From assembly GCA_002863045.1 (NCBI GenBank), contig PKDH01000049.1, positions 1 through 52,470 of the forward strand: DNA of 52,470 nucleotides, read 5' to 3'. Position numbers and translations under genes: made by a program. Positions 27,532 through 36,547 of the stretch are shown here, piece after piece (the first letter of the stretch is position 1; every line of letters starts with the position of its first letter). The DNA is from Legionella sp. (GTDB lineage Bacteria > Pseudomonadota > Gammaproteobacteria > Legionellales > Legionellaceae). The notes beneath the pieces were generated by a model. That model ran no database searches, was not told where the DNA came from, and saw only the letters and a list, made by a program, of their open reading frames with translations.

Positions 27532-29190
27532 ATGCTTATATCACTTCATATTGTAAATTTTGCCGTGGTTAAAACGCTTGAATTAGATTTATATGAAGGC
27601 ATGACGGCCTTTACCGGTGAAACTGGCGCGGGTAAATCAATTATGATCGATGCTTTGATGTTAGCGCTAGGCAGTCGTGCGGATACCTCGGTGATTCGCC
27701 AGGGTGAAGACAAATGCAGCATTACCGCGACTTTTGCGCTGGATGCGCAATCAAAGCCGGCCCAATGGTTGGCCGCACACGATATTGATGGCCAAGATAA
27801 TCAATTAATTATGCGCCGGGTGTTGTATGCCGAAGGGCGCACCAAACTTTATATCAACGGCCAGCCTTTGCCATTACAACAAGCCAAAGAGTTGGGGCAA
27901 ATGCTTGTGCATATTCACGGTCAACATCAATATCAAACGCTGATGCAAGCCGCCACCCATCGCCTGCAACTAGACCACTATGCCAAGCATGAAGTTTTGC
28001 TCAAAGAGGTAGAAATTTTATTTAACGACATACAAGGGCTTGAAGCCAAATTAGAAGCACTCATACACGCGCCTCATTCAGCGGACCGCCAAAATCTTTT
28101 ACAATTTCAAATAGATGAATTAAGCGCGCTTGAATTAAAGCCCCTTGAAGCTCAAGCGTTAAATGATGAGCATCAAATGTTGCATCATGCCCAGGATTAT
28201 CTAAGTCGTGCGACAGACATCGCACAATTGCTGAATAATGATGAGAGTAGCGGCATTTACCAGCAGCTTAATAAAATCATGCAACTGCTAAAGCCATTGC
28301 CAACAACCAACACCACAGTTGCAAACCTTAGTGATTTAATTCAATCAGCGATGATTCAATGCGAAGAAGCACATCATGAATCAGCTCGTTTTGCCGAGAG
28401 TATTGAGCTTAACCCTGAGCGTTTACAAGAAGTTGAAGCACGCCTATCACATTTGCATCAAATGGCACGCAAATATCAGGTGGATATTGACGCCTTGCCT
28501 GTGCATTTAACTGAGCTTGAACAAGCGCTTAATGAACTATTACAAGCAGCAGAGCACCAGGTAGCTCTCAAAGAAACGCTCGCGCTCAAATATGCAGCTT
28601 ATGACAAAAAAGCGCAGCAACTGCGCCTAATGCGTGCTAAAGCCGCGCCTAAGCTAAGTGCTGATATCACCCATATCATCCAAAAGCTTGGCATGCCACG
28701 TGGCATCATTGAGCTTAAACTATCTCCCCTTGATAAACGCACCCTGCATGGTATCGATAAAGTTGAATATCATGTCACCACCAACCCAGGCTTAGCCCCT
28801 GATACATTAGCCAAAATTGCTTCAGGCGGTGAGCTTTCACGTATTAGTTTGGCCATTGAAATGGTCACCGCTCAACAAGGTAGCACACCCACACTTTTTT
28901 TTGATGAAGTTGATGCCGGTATTGGTGGAGCAACTGCTGCCCTAGTTGGCCAATTACTACGCGATTTAGGCACACGCCTGCAGGTATTTTGCGTCACGCA
29001 TCAACCGCAAGTGGCTGCCTGCGCCCATCATCACTGTAAAGTTAGTAAGACGGTGGTAGAAGCTCAAACTTTTTCCGCAATGACCCAGCTAGATAAACAA
29101 GCACGAATTGATGAAATCGCGCGCATGTTGGGTGGGTTAACGATTACTGACCAGACGAGGAGGAGCGCTGTCGAGTTGTTGTGGCAGTAG
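27532..29190 (+). CDS. recN: DNA repair protein RecN
   Basis: RecN is an SMC-like ATPase that holds broken DNA ends together during recombinational repair. The 552-residue product has Walker A GETGAGKS near residue 30 and two coiled-coil arms around residues 150-370. The ABC signature ASGGELSRISLAIE and Walker B FFDEVDAGIGG follow, with the switch histidine in CVTHQPQVAA. Length equals the E. coli protein. No LexA box is expected inside the operon, and none is seen at the start. Its last 47 bases overlap the convergent neighbour. Confidence 0.96.
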   Translation: MLISLHIVNFAVVKTLELDLYEGMTAFTGETGAGKSIMIDALMLALGSRADTSVIRQGEDKCSITATFALDAQSKPAQWLAAHDIDGQDNQLIMRRVLYAEGRTKLYINGQPLPLQQAKELGQMLVHIHGQHQYQTLMQAATHRLQLDHYAKHEVLLKEVEILFNDIQGLEAKLEALIHAPHSADRQNLLQFQIDELSALELKPLEAQALNDEHQMLHHAQDYLSRATDIAQLLNNDESSGIYQQLNKIMQLLKPLPTTNTTVANLSDLIQSAMIQCEEAHHESARFAESIELNPERLQEVEARLSHLHQMARKYQVDIDALPVHLTELEQALNELLQAAEHQVALKETLALKYAAYDKKAQQLRLMRAKAAPKLSADITHIIQKLGMPRGIIELKLSPLDKRTLHGIDKVEYHVTTNPGLAPDTLAKIASGGELSRISLAIEMVTAQQGSTPTLFFDEVDAGIGGATAALVGQLLRDLGTRLQVFCVTHQPQVAACAHHHCKVSKTVVEAQTFSAMTQLDKQARIDEIARMLGGLTITDQTRRSAVELLWQ

Positions 29191-29980
29191 GTCTCTGCTC
29201 ACTATCATTAATCTGGTGGCCGGTAGGATTTGATTTAGGAAAAAAATAATGATGCAGTCTGTGTAAAATAGAAGGTTTTTCTATTTTATTGACTAGATCA
29301 TTAAGTTCGTCGATTTCTGATGAAATATCCTGATGGTTTTGCTGTAGTTGCGCTTCTAAGGTTTTTAATTCGTTTAACTCAATATGAGTTAATAGATTTT
29401 CACTGCTGTTTTCTTTCAGTTGAGCCTTTTTTTCGCACAATTCTTCTAAAGAAGAACTTGTCATATCTATCAACTTAATTTTAACGTTTGAATCTATGTG
29501 TTTTGATTTTTTTGAGTCTAAAAACAGTGATGTTTCCACATTACTGTGCAATGTTAAACAAATAAGTGAAATTGCGAGTATTAATCCAGCGACGATAGGT
29601 AAAAAAAGCCCTAATGTCAACATTTGTGCAGTAGCTAAGGCAAGTAAATTAACAGCAAGCAAGCCAAATGCAGTCGCACCGATGGCCAATGTAAAATGAT
29701 TAATATTAATCATTTTTTGAGCTTGTAATTTTAATGCGATAGGAAGATATTCATCGTTATCTAAATAAATTAAATACTTTTGTTTGGCATTTATTTGCTT
29801 TTCAAAATTTAGAAAAGATTGCAACGTAGTGTTTTCTTCTTCATTTAAACTTGGTAAATCACGATTTAACGCTGCTATTAACGTTTGTGTTTCTTCTATG
29901 CTTTTAGAAATAGAATTAAGATTTATTTGTTGTGATTTTATATTTTCTTTTAACTGCCTTAGCTCAGCTTCTCTAGACAT
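29144..29980 (-). CDS. Coiled-coil membrane protein behind a PmrA-type box, candidate effector
   Basis: No named family is recognised. The 278-residue product has an N-terminal coiled coil (about residues 1-75), a hydrophobic pair of membrane segments around 91-145, and a second coiled coil around 175-240. A polar tail rich in Ser, Thr and Arg ends it. This shape resembles coiled-coil Dot/Icm substrates of Legionella. A tandem PmrA-type box stands 46 bases upstream, as for many such substrates. ATG at 29980 is chosen; GTG one codon earlier is possible. Its 3' end overlaps recN by 47 bases. Confidence 0.7.
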   Translation of the reverse strand: MSREAELRQLKENIKSQQINLNSISKSIEETQTLIAALNRDLPSLNEEENTTLQSFLNFEKQINAKQKYLIYLDNDEYLPIALKLQAQKMININHFTLAIGATAFGLLAVNLLALATAQMLTLGLFLPIVAGLILAISLICLTLHSNVETSLFLDSKKSKHIDSNVKIKLIDMTSSSLEELCEKKAQLKENSSENLLTHIELNELKTLEAQLQQNHQDISSEIDELNDLVNKIEKPSILHRLHHYFFPKSNPTGHQINDSEQRPTATTTRQRSSSSGQ

Positions 29981-30025
29981 CACCTTCTCACATCAACCAT
30001 CTACTTAGTTATATTTTAGCCCACA

Positions 30026-30045
30026 AACATTAAGAGAATATTAAG
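30026..30045 (-). promoter_or_regulatory. Tandem PmrA-type box
   Basis: On the minus strand CTTAATATT, two bases, then CTTAATGTT matches the two-part cTTAATatT element described for PmrA in Legionella and Coxiella at 17 of 18 positions. The halves are 11 bases apart. A -10-like TAAAAT or TATAAC follows about 8-12 bases later, so the downstream half takes the place of the -35. Confidence 0.65.
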
Positions 30046-30130
30046 TATTGTACAGATTGATTATTTTTTAAATGTGGCGACAAAATATAGGTAAGATAAC
30101 CGTGCTTTATGTTTTTTGCTTATAGAAAAA

Positions 30131-32302
30131 TTAAGGTTTTATTAAATGCTTATCTTCGTCGTTTAGCTTAATCTCAGGATTTAGCAGTGGATAAACTTGT
30201 GTTGCCAATGACCAATGGGTAGCGTCTGGCACTACGGTATCGTTGAAAAAACCTTTAATCACGCGCTTTAATGCTGCTTGTTCAAAAACAGGTAAATGTT
30301 CGGTTAAAAAGTAGGCATCTTTTTTATCTTCTAATACCTCACAAAGCGTCTTGATGGCGTTAACTTGGGCATGACTGGGTGTGTTTTGTTGGATATAGTC
30401 GAACAAACACGCTTTAAATTTTATATAACTAGCTGCTGTCTCGCCCATATGACCATAGAGATGGCCGCCAAGTGTACTTATCGTGTTATTGGTATAGTTT
30501 TGGTCAGATTGAGGTTTGTTTAAAAGCAGGTCATTAAGTGCTTGAACTTTACCTTTTAAAGCTGCCAATTTATCTTTTAAGTGAGAATGATTTGCTAAGT
30601 CATCTTTAAATTGTGTTTTTAATTGTTCAAATTCTCGACTAGCTTGACGAAGCGCTTGTATGCATTTCGCTGCGGAAGCATGCTGATATTTTTTATTAAT
30701 TTGTTTAAAATTGTTATCAACGATATTTTGAGGATTCGATTTTGTAAAACGTTGCGTATATAATTTCTCAATTTTTTCAGTTAATGTTTTGCTTTCTAAA
30801 TGCCAATCGGTAGAAACAGTTTCAGGTTTAATAACAATTGTATTTTCTATTGAAACAGCCGCATCTCCAACATAAATTGCTTGGGCATTCGTAGGTCTTG
30901 CGTTTTCCTCAATAAATTTTGCTTGATCTTTATTATTTGCGAATGAGTGTACATCCGCAAAATCAGGCTTTGTGACACCTGTTACCAAATGAACGATGCG
31001 CTGTGCGAGTTTTTCTTGGCCAGAAGGTGCGAGTATGTGAATTTTATTGTTTTTTCCAGCGGCTAACTGCTTTTTAGCACGATAAAAGGCTAGGCGCCAT
31101 TCAGGTAGATTGTTAATAAGCGCTTTTAAGTCTTTATCAGATAATTCTTGATGCTTTTCTGTGAGTGGCACTTTAAGTAACGCTTGCAAATCAAAGAAAA
31201 ATAAGCGTTTAGGTGTAGTAATCAAGCTTGCTTTGTAGGCATGATAGGCGGTGCTTAATGTTTTATCTTGCGCGATGATGGGCAAATGTTTAGGGTTTAG
31301 TGGGGCATTGGTGCCAAAGTGAGTTATCAAGGCGCGCGCGGCATCTCGCCTAGCTTCTTGGCGATGTTGGTGAAACAAGGTGAACGTATTGCCAAGTTGG
31401 CTACGGTATGCCTCGAGTGTCTCCATAATTGGCAAGATCTGTGGATACTTTTTTACACAAGGATAAGCAATTTTAGCCAGGGCTTCGATGTGTTGATGGC
31501 TAGAAGATTGACGTGTATGAGCATTGAGGGTGTTGTTAACACGAGTGTATTCAATTAAATTACGAATATTATTGATAATTGCCGTGATATTGACATTTGG
31601 TGCTCGAGCTTGCTCCACAAATTCCTCAAGTTTTTCTTGAAAATCTTGGTGATTTTGCGCCCCTCTTAAAGATTCTAAACTAGGCGCTTGCAAACTTTCT
31701 TCTGCAGATTCAAGCGGATTTGCTTGTTGTTCTCTGAGCGCTTGTAATTGATCTTCGGCAGCTCTAAACAATTGTTGCCATTTTTGGGCTGTTTGGATTT
31801 CAATCACTGTACCTTGGGCGGCCATAGCATATTTTCGTATATCATCATCGACATAAATAGCTTGATTGTCCTCGTTGTTTGAACGATAACGTCGCTGATA
31901 ATCTTCAAAAGATTGTCCTACGGGATAAGGGCTTTCACCTGACAGGACCTTTCTATCAAAAGCAGTTTTAATCGCTTGGCTAAACCCTGCTGCATGAATC
32001 GTAAATCGCTCTTGTGGAAAATTTGGCCAGATAAGTTTTAAAACGCGCTCAACGTAAAAAGGATTATTGTGGTCTGTATAAATATGAATATGTCTACCTT
32101 GCTGATGTAATTGCTTTAAAACAAGGCGCATCGCATCGCGGCGATGTAACTGTCGCTTGATAGCAGCATCACTGGGTATTTTATCCACCTTAAGTTTAAG
32201 TTTTACACCATCGTCTAACTCTTCTTGACTAATTTCAGCTATTTCGCTTACTTCATCAGGAATAAAGGCCGATAAACTTAAAAAAACATGTTGATAAGGC
32301 AT
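30131..32302 (-). CDS. Hypothetical protein with two degenerate HAD-like domains
   Basis: No named family is recognised. The 723-residue product appears to hold two HAD-fold remnants. The first has HIHIYTDHN at residues 71-79 (motif II position) and IYVDDDIRKYA at 149-159 (motif IV position), but no DxD at its N-terminus. The second has FFFDLQALL at 368-376, IHILAPSG at 421-428 and IYVGDAAVS at 477-485. A helical region lies between and after them. Loss of the nucleophile motif suggests binding rather than catalysis. The ATG at 32302 follows AAGAAGAGA; an earlier in-frame start has no such site. Its location beside a candidate effector hints at a similar role. Confidence 0.7.
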   Translation of the reverse strand: MPYQHVFLSLSAFIPDEVSEIAEISQEELDDGVKLKLKVDKIPSDAAIKRQLHRRDAMRLVLKQLHQQGRHIHIYTDHNNPFYVERVLKLIWPNFPQERFTIHAAGFSQAIKTAFDRKVLSGESPYPVGQSFEDYQRRYRSNNEDNQAIYVDDDIRKYAMAAQGTVIEIQTAQKWQQLFRAAEDQLQALREQQANPLESAEESLQAPSLESLRGAQNHQDFQEKLEEFVEQARAPNVNITAIINNIRNLIEYTRVNNTLNAHTRQSSSHQHIEALAKIAYPCVKKYPQILPIMETLEAYRSQLGNTFTLFHQHRQEARRDAARALITHFGTNAPLNPKHLPIIAQDKTLSTAYHAYKASLITTPKRLFFFDLQALLKVPLTEKHQELSDKDLKALINNLPEWRLAFYRAKKQLAAGKNNKIHILAPSGQEKLAQRIVHLVTGVTKPDFADVHSFANNKDQAKFIEENARPTNAQAIYVGDAAVSIENTIVIKPETVSTDWHLESKTLTEKIEKLYTQRFTKSNPQNIVDNNFKQINKKYQHASAAKCIQALRQASREFEQLKTQFKDDLANHSHLKDKLAALKGKVQALNDLLLNKPQSDQNYTNNTISTLGGHLYGHMGETAASYIKFKACLFDYIQQNTPSHAQVNAIKTLCEVLEDKKDAYFLTEHLPVFEQAALKRVIKGFFNDTVVPDATHWSLATQVYPLLNPEIKLNDEDKHLIKP

Positions 32303-32451
32303 GCGTCTCTTCTTTATCAAAACATACATTAATTGTACGCTTTATTATTACTATGTTCAATAAATAACTTATAAAATTATAAATTGAGCAATTGAAAAGG
32401 CGCCTATTGAAGTATAGAGTTTTGTATCGAACAAAGAATTAACGATAAAAA

Positions 32452-32745
32452 CTATTGATGAGCATAAATAACAGATACTTGTTCTAAATAAGCGTTATCT
32501 CTTACAGACCATAAATCATAATTGGCTTGCATTTGCATCCAGCTTTGAGGCGAGCGGCCAAACGCTTTGCTTAACCTTAAGGCCATCACCGGAGAAATAT
32601 TGGATTTACCACTGATAAGCCTTGTAAAAGTAGAGGGTGCAACCGCTAATTTATTAGCAGCTTCCCGAATACTAATATGCAGTGGTTCAAGATAAGTTGT
32701 ATAGATAAATTCACCAGGATGAGGTGGATTGTGCATCATCGTCAT
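32452..32745 (-). CDS. higA: HigA family antitoxin
   Basis: The 97-residue protein is a HigA-type antitoxin with an XRE helix-turn-helix. It starts MTMMHNPPHPGEFI; the HTH lies at about residues 25-55 (SIREAANKLAVAPSTFTRLISGKS, split), followed by ALRLSKAFGRSPQSWM. It neutralises HigB and represses the operon. The ATG overlaps the higB stop by one base (TAATG), so toxin and antitoxin are translated together. Toxin-first order is typical of hig modules. Confidence 0.92.
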   Translation of the reverse strand: MTMMHNPPHPGEFIYTTYLEPLHISIREAANKLAVAPSTFTRLISGKSNISPVMALRLSKAFGRSPQSWMQMQANYDLWSVRDNAYLEQVSVIYAHQ

Positions 32746-33023
32746 TAATGATAATCCTCATAGTTTACGATATAGGCATCCCCATTTATAAATTCAAAGG
32801 TAATGCGCCAGTTGCCATTTACGGCTATAGACCATATTCCTTTTTTATCGCCCTTGAGTTCATGGAGCTTATATCCAGGTAAATTCATATCGTCGATAGC
32901 GATGGCTGTATCAAGAGCTGCAAGCTGCAATCTAAGTTTTTTAGCTTGCTTTGCTTGAATTCCAGAAGTTTTTCCGGAATCAAAAAATAATTTAAGCCCT
33001 TTATGCTTAAAAGTTTTAATCAT
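32745..33023 (-). CDS. higB: HigB family mRNA-cleaving toxin
   Basis: HigB is a RelE-superfamily ribosome-dependent mRNA endonuclease. The ATG at 33023 gives MIKTFKHKGLKLFF and 92 residues, the usual size. GYKLHELKGDKKGIWSIAVNGNWRITFEF, split over residues 53-81, has the RelE-fold strands and the conserved arginine. An upstream in-frame extension is rejected. A promoter ending almost at the start codon suggests a very short leader. Confidence 0.92.
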   Translation of the reverse strand: MIKTFKHKGLKLFFDSGKTSGIQAKQAKKLRLQLAALDTAIAIDDMNLPGYKLHELKGDKKGIWSIAVNGNWRITFEFINGDAYIVNYEDYH

Positions 33024-33031
33024 AATTAACC

Positions 33032-33060
33032 ATTGTAGCTTGATGCGCAACACAAAGCAA
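33032..33060 (-). promoter_or_regulatory. higBA promoter
   Basis: On the minus strand TTGCTT, 17 bases, then TACAAT lies just upstream of higB. The expected start point is within a few bases of the ATG at 33023, so the toxin mRNA may be nearly leaderless. Confidence 0.5.
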
Positions 33061-33089
33061 TTTTAATAAAACGATTACGAAATTTTATG

Positions 33090-33106
33090 CAGGTTTATTA
33101 AGCCTG
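33090..33106. promoter_or_regulatory. Palindrome between higBA and pepN, possible HigA operator
   Basis: CAGGTTTA-T-TAAGCCTG is an inverted repeat with one mismatch per arm pair. It overlaps the spacer of the pepN promoter, whose -10 TATAAT lies at 33118-33123, and stands 30 bases upstream of the higBA -35. HigA binding is a guess based on position. Confidence 0.35.
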
Positions 33107-33117
33107 ATACTTCGGTC

Positions 33118-33123
33118 TATAAT
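33118..33123 (+). promoter_or_regulatory. -10 element of the pepN-aroE transcript
   Basis: A consensus TATAAT stands 33 bases before the pepN ATG, with a weak -35 (TTATTA, 33095-33100) at 17 bases. Confidence 0.5.
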
Positions 33124-33155
33124 AGTTAAAATTCTTATATCAAAATGACTACAAA

Positions 33156-35726
33156 ATGACCAATAAAACCATCTATTTAAAAGATTATCAACCCTTTAAC
33201 TTTGCCATTGATAGCATCCATCTGCATGTTGATTTGAATCAAACCCATACTGATGTAACGAATACCATGCAGCTACGCCGTTTGCGGCCGGGTGCATTGC
33301 ACTTAAATGGTGAAAAGTTAGAATTGTTGTCGCTTGCGCTTGATGGCCAAACCCTTGAGGCCTCGCGCTATGCTTTTGAGCAAGAAGATTTAATCCTCAA
33401 CGATTGCCCAGATACATTGACCCTTACAATTAAAACACGTATTTATCCACACACAAACACCGCTTTAAGTGGCCTTTACTGTATGGATGACTTATTTTGT
33501 ACCCAATGCGAGGCAGAGGGTTTTCGACGTATTACCTACTATCCAGATAGGCCAGATGTGTTATCTGTCTTTACCACCACCATCATCGCCGATAAAGCGC
33601 ATTATCCTGTGTTGCTGTCTAATGGCAATTTAATCGATAAAGGCGATATTGATACCGACAAACACTGGGTAACCTGGCACGACCCATTTAAAAAGCCGGC
33701 GTATCTGTTTGCCTTGGTGGCCGGTAAGCTAGGTTATGTAGAAGATACATTTATCACGCAATCACAGCGTCAAGTGATGCTGCGTATTTATGTTGAGCCT
33801 GGTAATGAAGCGCAATGTAATTACGCCATGCAAGCGCTTAAAAAAGCCATGCGCTGGGATGAAGTGGTGTATCGGCGTGAATATGACTTAGATATTTTTA
33901 TGATAGTGGCGGTGAGTAATTTTAATATGGGGGCGATGGAAAACAAAGGTCTTAACATTTTTAATGCCCAATATATCCTAGCCTCACCCCAAACGGCAAC
34001 CGATGAAGATTTTGCCAACATTGAAAGCGTGGTCGCACATGAATATTTTCACAATTGGACGGGTAATCGGGTCACTTGTCGTGATTGGTTTCAGTTAAGT
34101 TTAAAAGAAGGCTTAACCGTGTTTCGCGACCAAGAATTCTCGCGTGACATGAATTCGCGTGAGGTCAATCGTATTTATGATGTTAAAGCGCTGCGTACAC
34201 AACAGTTTCCTGAAGATGCCGGTCTTTTAGCGCATCCAGTACGTCCGAATGCTTATCAAAAAATTGATAACTTTTATACGGCAACGGTTTATAACAAAGG
34301 TGCGGAGGTTATTCGCATGCAGCACACGCTGTTAGGTGAGACAGGCTTTCAACAAGGCATGGATACTTATTTTGCGCGCCATGATGGGCAGGCGGTCACC
34401 ATTGATGAGTTTGTCAGCGCTATGAGCGATAGCAATCAAGTCGATTTAACGCAATTTTGCTTGTGGTATGAACAAGCCGGCACGCCCATCGTTGAGGTGA
34501 TAAGTGATTTTGATGATCACACGCTGACCTTAACCCTAACGCAGTCCTGCCCCCAACCGCCAACGGCTAAAAAACCTTTTCATATACCCATTCGCGTAAG
34601 CTTATTTACCCAAAACGGTGAGCGCTTGCCAGTTGCATCAGATATTTTGCAACTGCGCAAGCCAACCCAAACGTTTTGTTTTACCGATTTGCCGGAAAAA
34701 CCGTTGGTGTCTTTATTGGGTGATTTTTCGGCACCGATTAAATTGCAATTTGCCCAAACCGATGACGAGTTACTTGGTGTGCTGCGTTTTGACACAGATG
34801 GCTATGCTAAATGGCAGGCCATGCAAACCCTAAGTTTAAAAACCATTCATGCCTTTATTGATAAGAAAACGAATGCCATCCCACCTAAATTACTACAAAG
34901 TTTTGCGGCAATTTTAGCGGATGATGCGCTTGATCTGGCGCTAAAAGCCGAGCTTTTAACGCCGCCAAGCTTTGAGGAAGTCATCGCTGATTTAACTGAT
35001 ATTGCGGTAGTAGAGGTAGAACATGCTCGTGATCGTTATCACATCTGCCTTAACGATGCCCTTAGAAAGCCGCTTCTTGCCACCTATAAAAGTCTTGATT
35101 TAGGCGAAACCAACAGCCTAGAAGCCCATGCTTTCAAAGTGCGACACTTAAAAAACGTTTGTTTGCGTTTATTGATGATGCAACCTGATGCATCCGTCAT
35201 GCAACTTTGTCAAACTCAATTAGAACAAGCAGGCAACATGACCGATAAACTAAGCGCATTTAAGCTGCTTAATCATCACACAGATAACCACGTGCGCCAG
35301 CAGGCAATTGACTTTTTCTATACGACCTGCGCGCAAGACAAGCTGGTATTTAACAAATGGTTAAGTGCACAAGCTTTGAGCAGCGCGCCCAACACATTAA
35401 AAAATGTACAGGATTTAACCAATCATCCTGAATTTTCGTGGACAAACCCTAATAAAGTACGCGCACTTATTGGGGCATTTACGCATAATCCCAGACATTT
35501 TCATGAGATTCATGGCAGTGGCTATCAATTTTTAACTGCATGTTTATTGCGTCTTGATGCCATTAATCCGCAAATTGCCGCAAGGCTTGCCACCCCCTTT
35601 ACGCGCTTTGCCCGTTTTAATGCCACCCATCAACGGTTAATCAAGCAGCATTTAAATTATTTGGCCTGCCAAACGCTCTCGCGTGATTTGGCCGAAGTAG
35701 TGAATAAAAGTCTAGGGCGTGTATGA
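33156..35726 (+). CDS. pepN: Aminopeptidase N
   Basis: PepN is a cytoplasmic M1 zinc aminopeptidase that finishes protein turnover. The 856-residue product has the exopeptidase motif GAMENKGLNIFN (near residue 260) and the zinc motif HEYFHNWTGNRVTCRDWFQLSLKEG, in which HExxH and the downstream glutamate bind zinc (near residues 295-320). The C-terminal helical domain typical of the E. coli type follows. Length is slightly below the 870 of E. coli. Its TGA overlaps the aroE ATG by four bases. Confidence 0.96.
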   Translation: MTNKTIYLKDYQPFNFAIDSIHLHVDLNQTHTDVTNTMQLRRLRPGALHLNGEKLELLSLALDGQTLEASRYAFEQEDLILNDCPDTLTLTIKTRIYPHTNTALSGLYCMDDLFCTQCEAEGFRRITYYPDRPDVLSVFTTTIIADKAHYPVLLSNGNLIDKGDIDTDKHWVTWHDPFKKPAYLFALVAGKLGYVEDTFITQSQRQVMLRIYVEPGNEAQCNYAMQALKKAMRWDEVVYRREYDLDIFMIVAVSNFNMGAMENKGLNIFNAQYILASPQTATDEDFANIESVVAHEYFHNWTGNRVTCRDWFQLSLKEGLTVFRDQEFSRDMNSREVNRIYDVKALRTQQFPEDAGLLAHPVRPNAYQKIDNFYTATVYNKGAEVIRMQHTLLGETGFQQGMDTYFARHDGQAVTIDEFVSAMSDSNQVDLTQFCLWYEQAGTPIVEVISDFDDHTLTLTLTQSCPQPPTAKKPFHIPIRVSLFTQNGERLPVASDILQLRKPTQTFCFTDLPEKPLVSLLGDFSAPIKLQFAQTDDELLGVLRFDTDGYAKWQAMQTLSLKTIHAFIDKKTNAIPPKLLQSFAAILADDALDLALKAELLTPPSFEEVIADLTDIAVVEVEHARDRYHICLNDALRKPLLATYKSLDLGETNSLEAHAFKVRHLKNVCLRLLMMQPDASVMQLCQTQLEQAGNMTDKLSAFKLLNHHTDNHVRQQAIDFFYTTCAQDKLVFNKWLSAQALSSAPNTLKNVQDLTNHPEFSWTNPNKVRALIGAFTHNPRHFHEIHGSGYQFLTACLLRLDAINPQIAARLATPFTRFARFNATHQRLIKQHLNYLACQTLSRDLAEVVNKSLGRV

Positions 35727-36547
35727 GCCAGCATACACTTTGTGCCGTGATGGGCAACCCCATCGCGCATAGTTTATCACCTGCAATACACGAGCTTTTT
35801 GCCAAACAAACCAACAAAAACTTAACGTATGTAAAAATTTGCGCCGATTCAGCCACTTTTGAGCAAGAAGTCACAGAATTTTTTGCCAAAGGAGGATTGG
35901 GGCTTAACATTACCCAGCCTTTTAAAACTCGTGCGTATCAATTAAGTGATTGCCCAACGCCACGTTGCCAGGAAGCACAAGCAGCCAACACTTTGTGGTG
36001 TAAAGACCATAAAATTTATGCTGATAACACCGATGGCATAGGGCTTGTCCGCGATCTGCGTCGTATCATGCCGCTTGCCCACAAACGCATTCTTATTGTA
36101 GGTGCCGGCGGGGCGGCTTTGGGGATTATCCCAGCTTTGTATCAAGCGCAAGTTCAACATATTGAGGTACATAATCGCAGTGCGGCGCGTCTACAAGCGC
36201 TCCTAGCGCAATTTCCGCAGGTGAACATCAAGCCTGTAGACCCAATAACTTCTAAAGTTGATCTCATCATCAACGCCACATCCTCACAAAACACCGCGTT
36301 TACGTCGTTAAATCAAGCCTTTAAGGATAAACCACCGTGTTATGACTTAAGTTATGATTTACATCATCCTACTTATTTTGTGCAACATGCTAAAGCACAG
36401 CGTTGTGTGGCATATGATGGTTTGGGTATGTTAATCGAGCAAGCAGCTGAATCCTTTTGGCGCTGGCATGGCGTTAAACCAGATACCACAGCGATGAGTC
36501 ATCAATTAAGACTCAAAAAAAGCCTGCACCTCATCGCTGGCCGCTAG
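35723..36547 (+). CDS. aroE: Shikimate dehydrogenase
   Basis: AroE reduces 3-dehydroshikimate to shikimate with NADPH in aromatic amino acid synthesis. The 274-residue protein has the substrate-binding GNPIAHSLSPAIH (residues 11-23), LNITQPFK with the catalytic lysine, and NTDGIGLVRDL. The NADP motif is GAGGAALGIIPAL, followed by NRSAARLQAL. It overlaps pepN by four bases and the convergent patatin gene by 42 bases. The unusual partner pepN suggests a local operon rather than an aromatic pathway cluster. Confidence 0.95.
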   Translation: MSQHTLCAVMGNPIAHSLSPAIHELFAKQTNKNLTYVKICADSATFEQEVTEFFAKGGLGLNITQPFKTRAYQLSDCPTPRCQEAQAANTLWCKDHKIYADNTDGIGLVRDLRRIMPLAHKRILIVGAGGAALGIIPALYQAQVQHIEVHNRSAARLQALLAQFPQVNIKPVDPITSKVDLIINATSSQNTAFTSLNQAFKDKPPCYDLSYDLHHPTYFVQHAKAQRCVAYDGLGMLIEQAAESFWRWHGVKPDTTAMSHQLRLKKSLHLIAGR

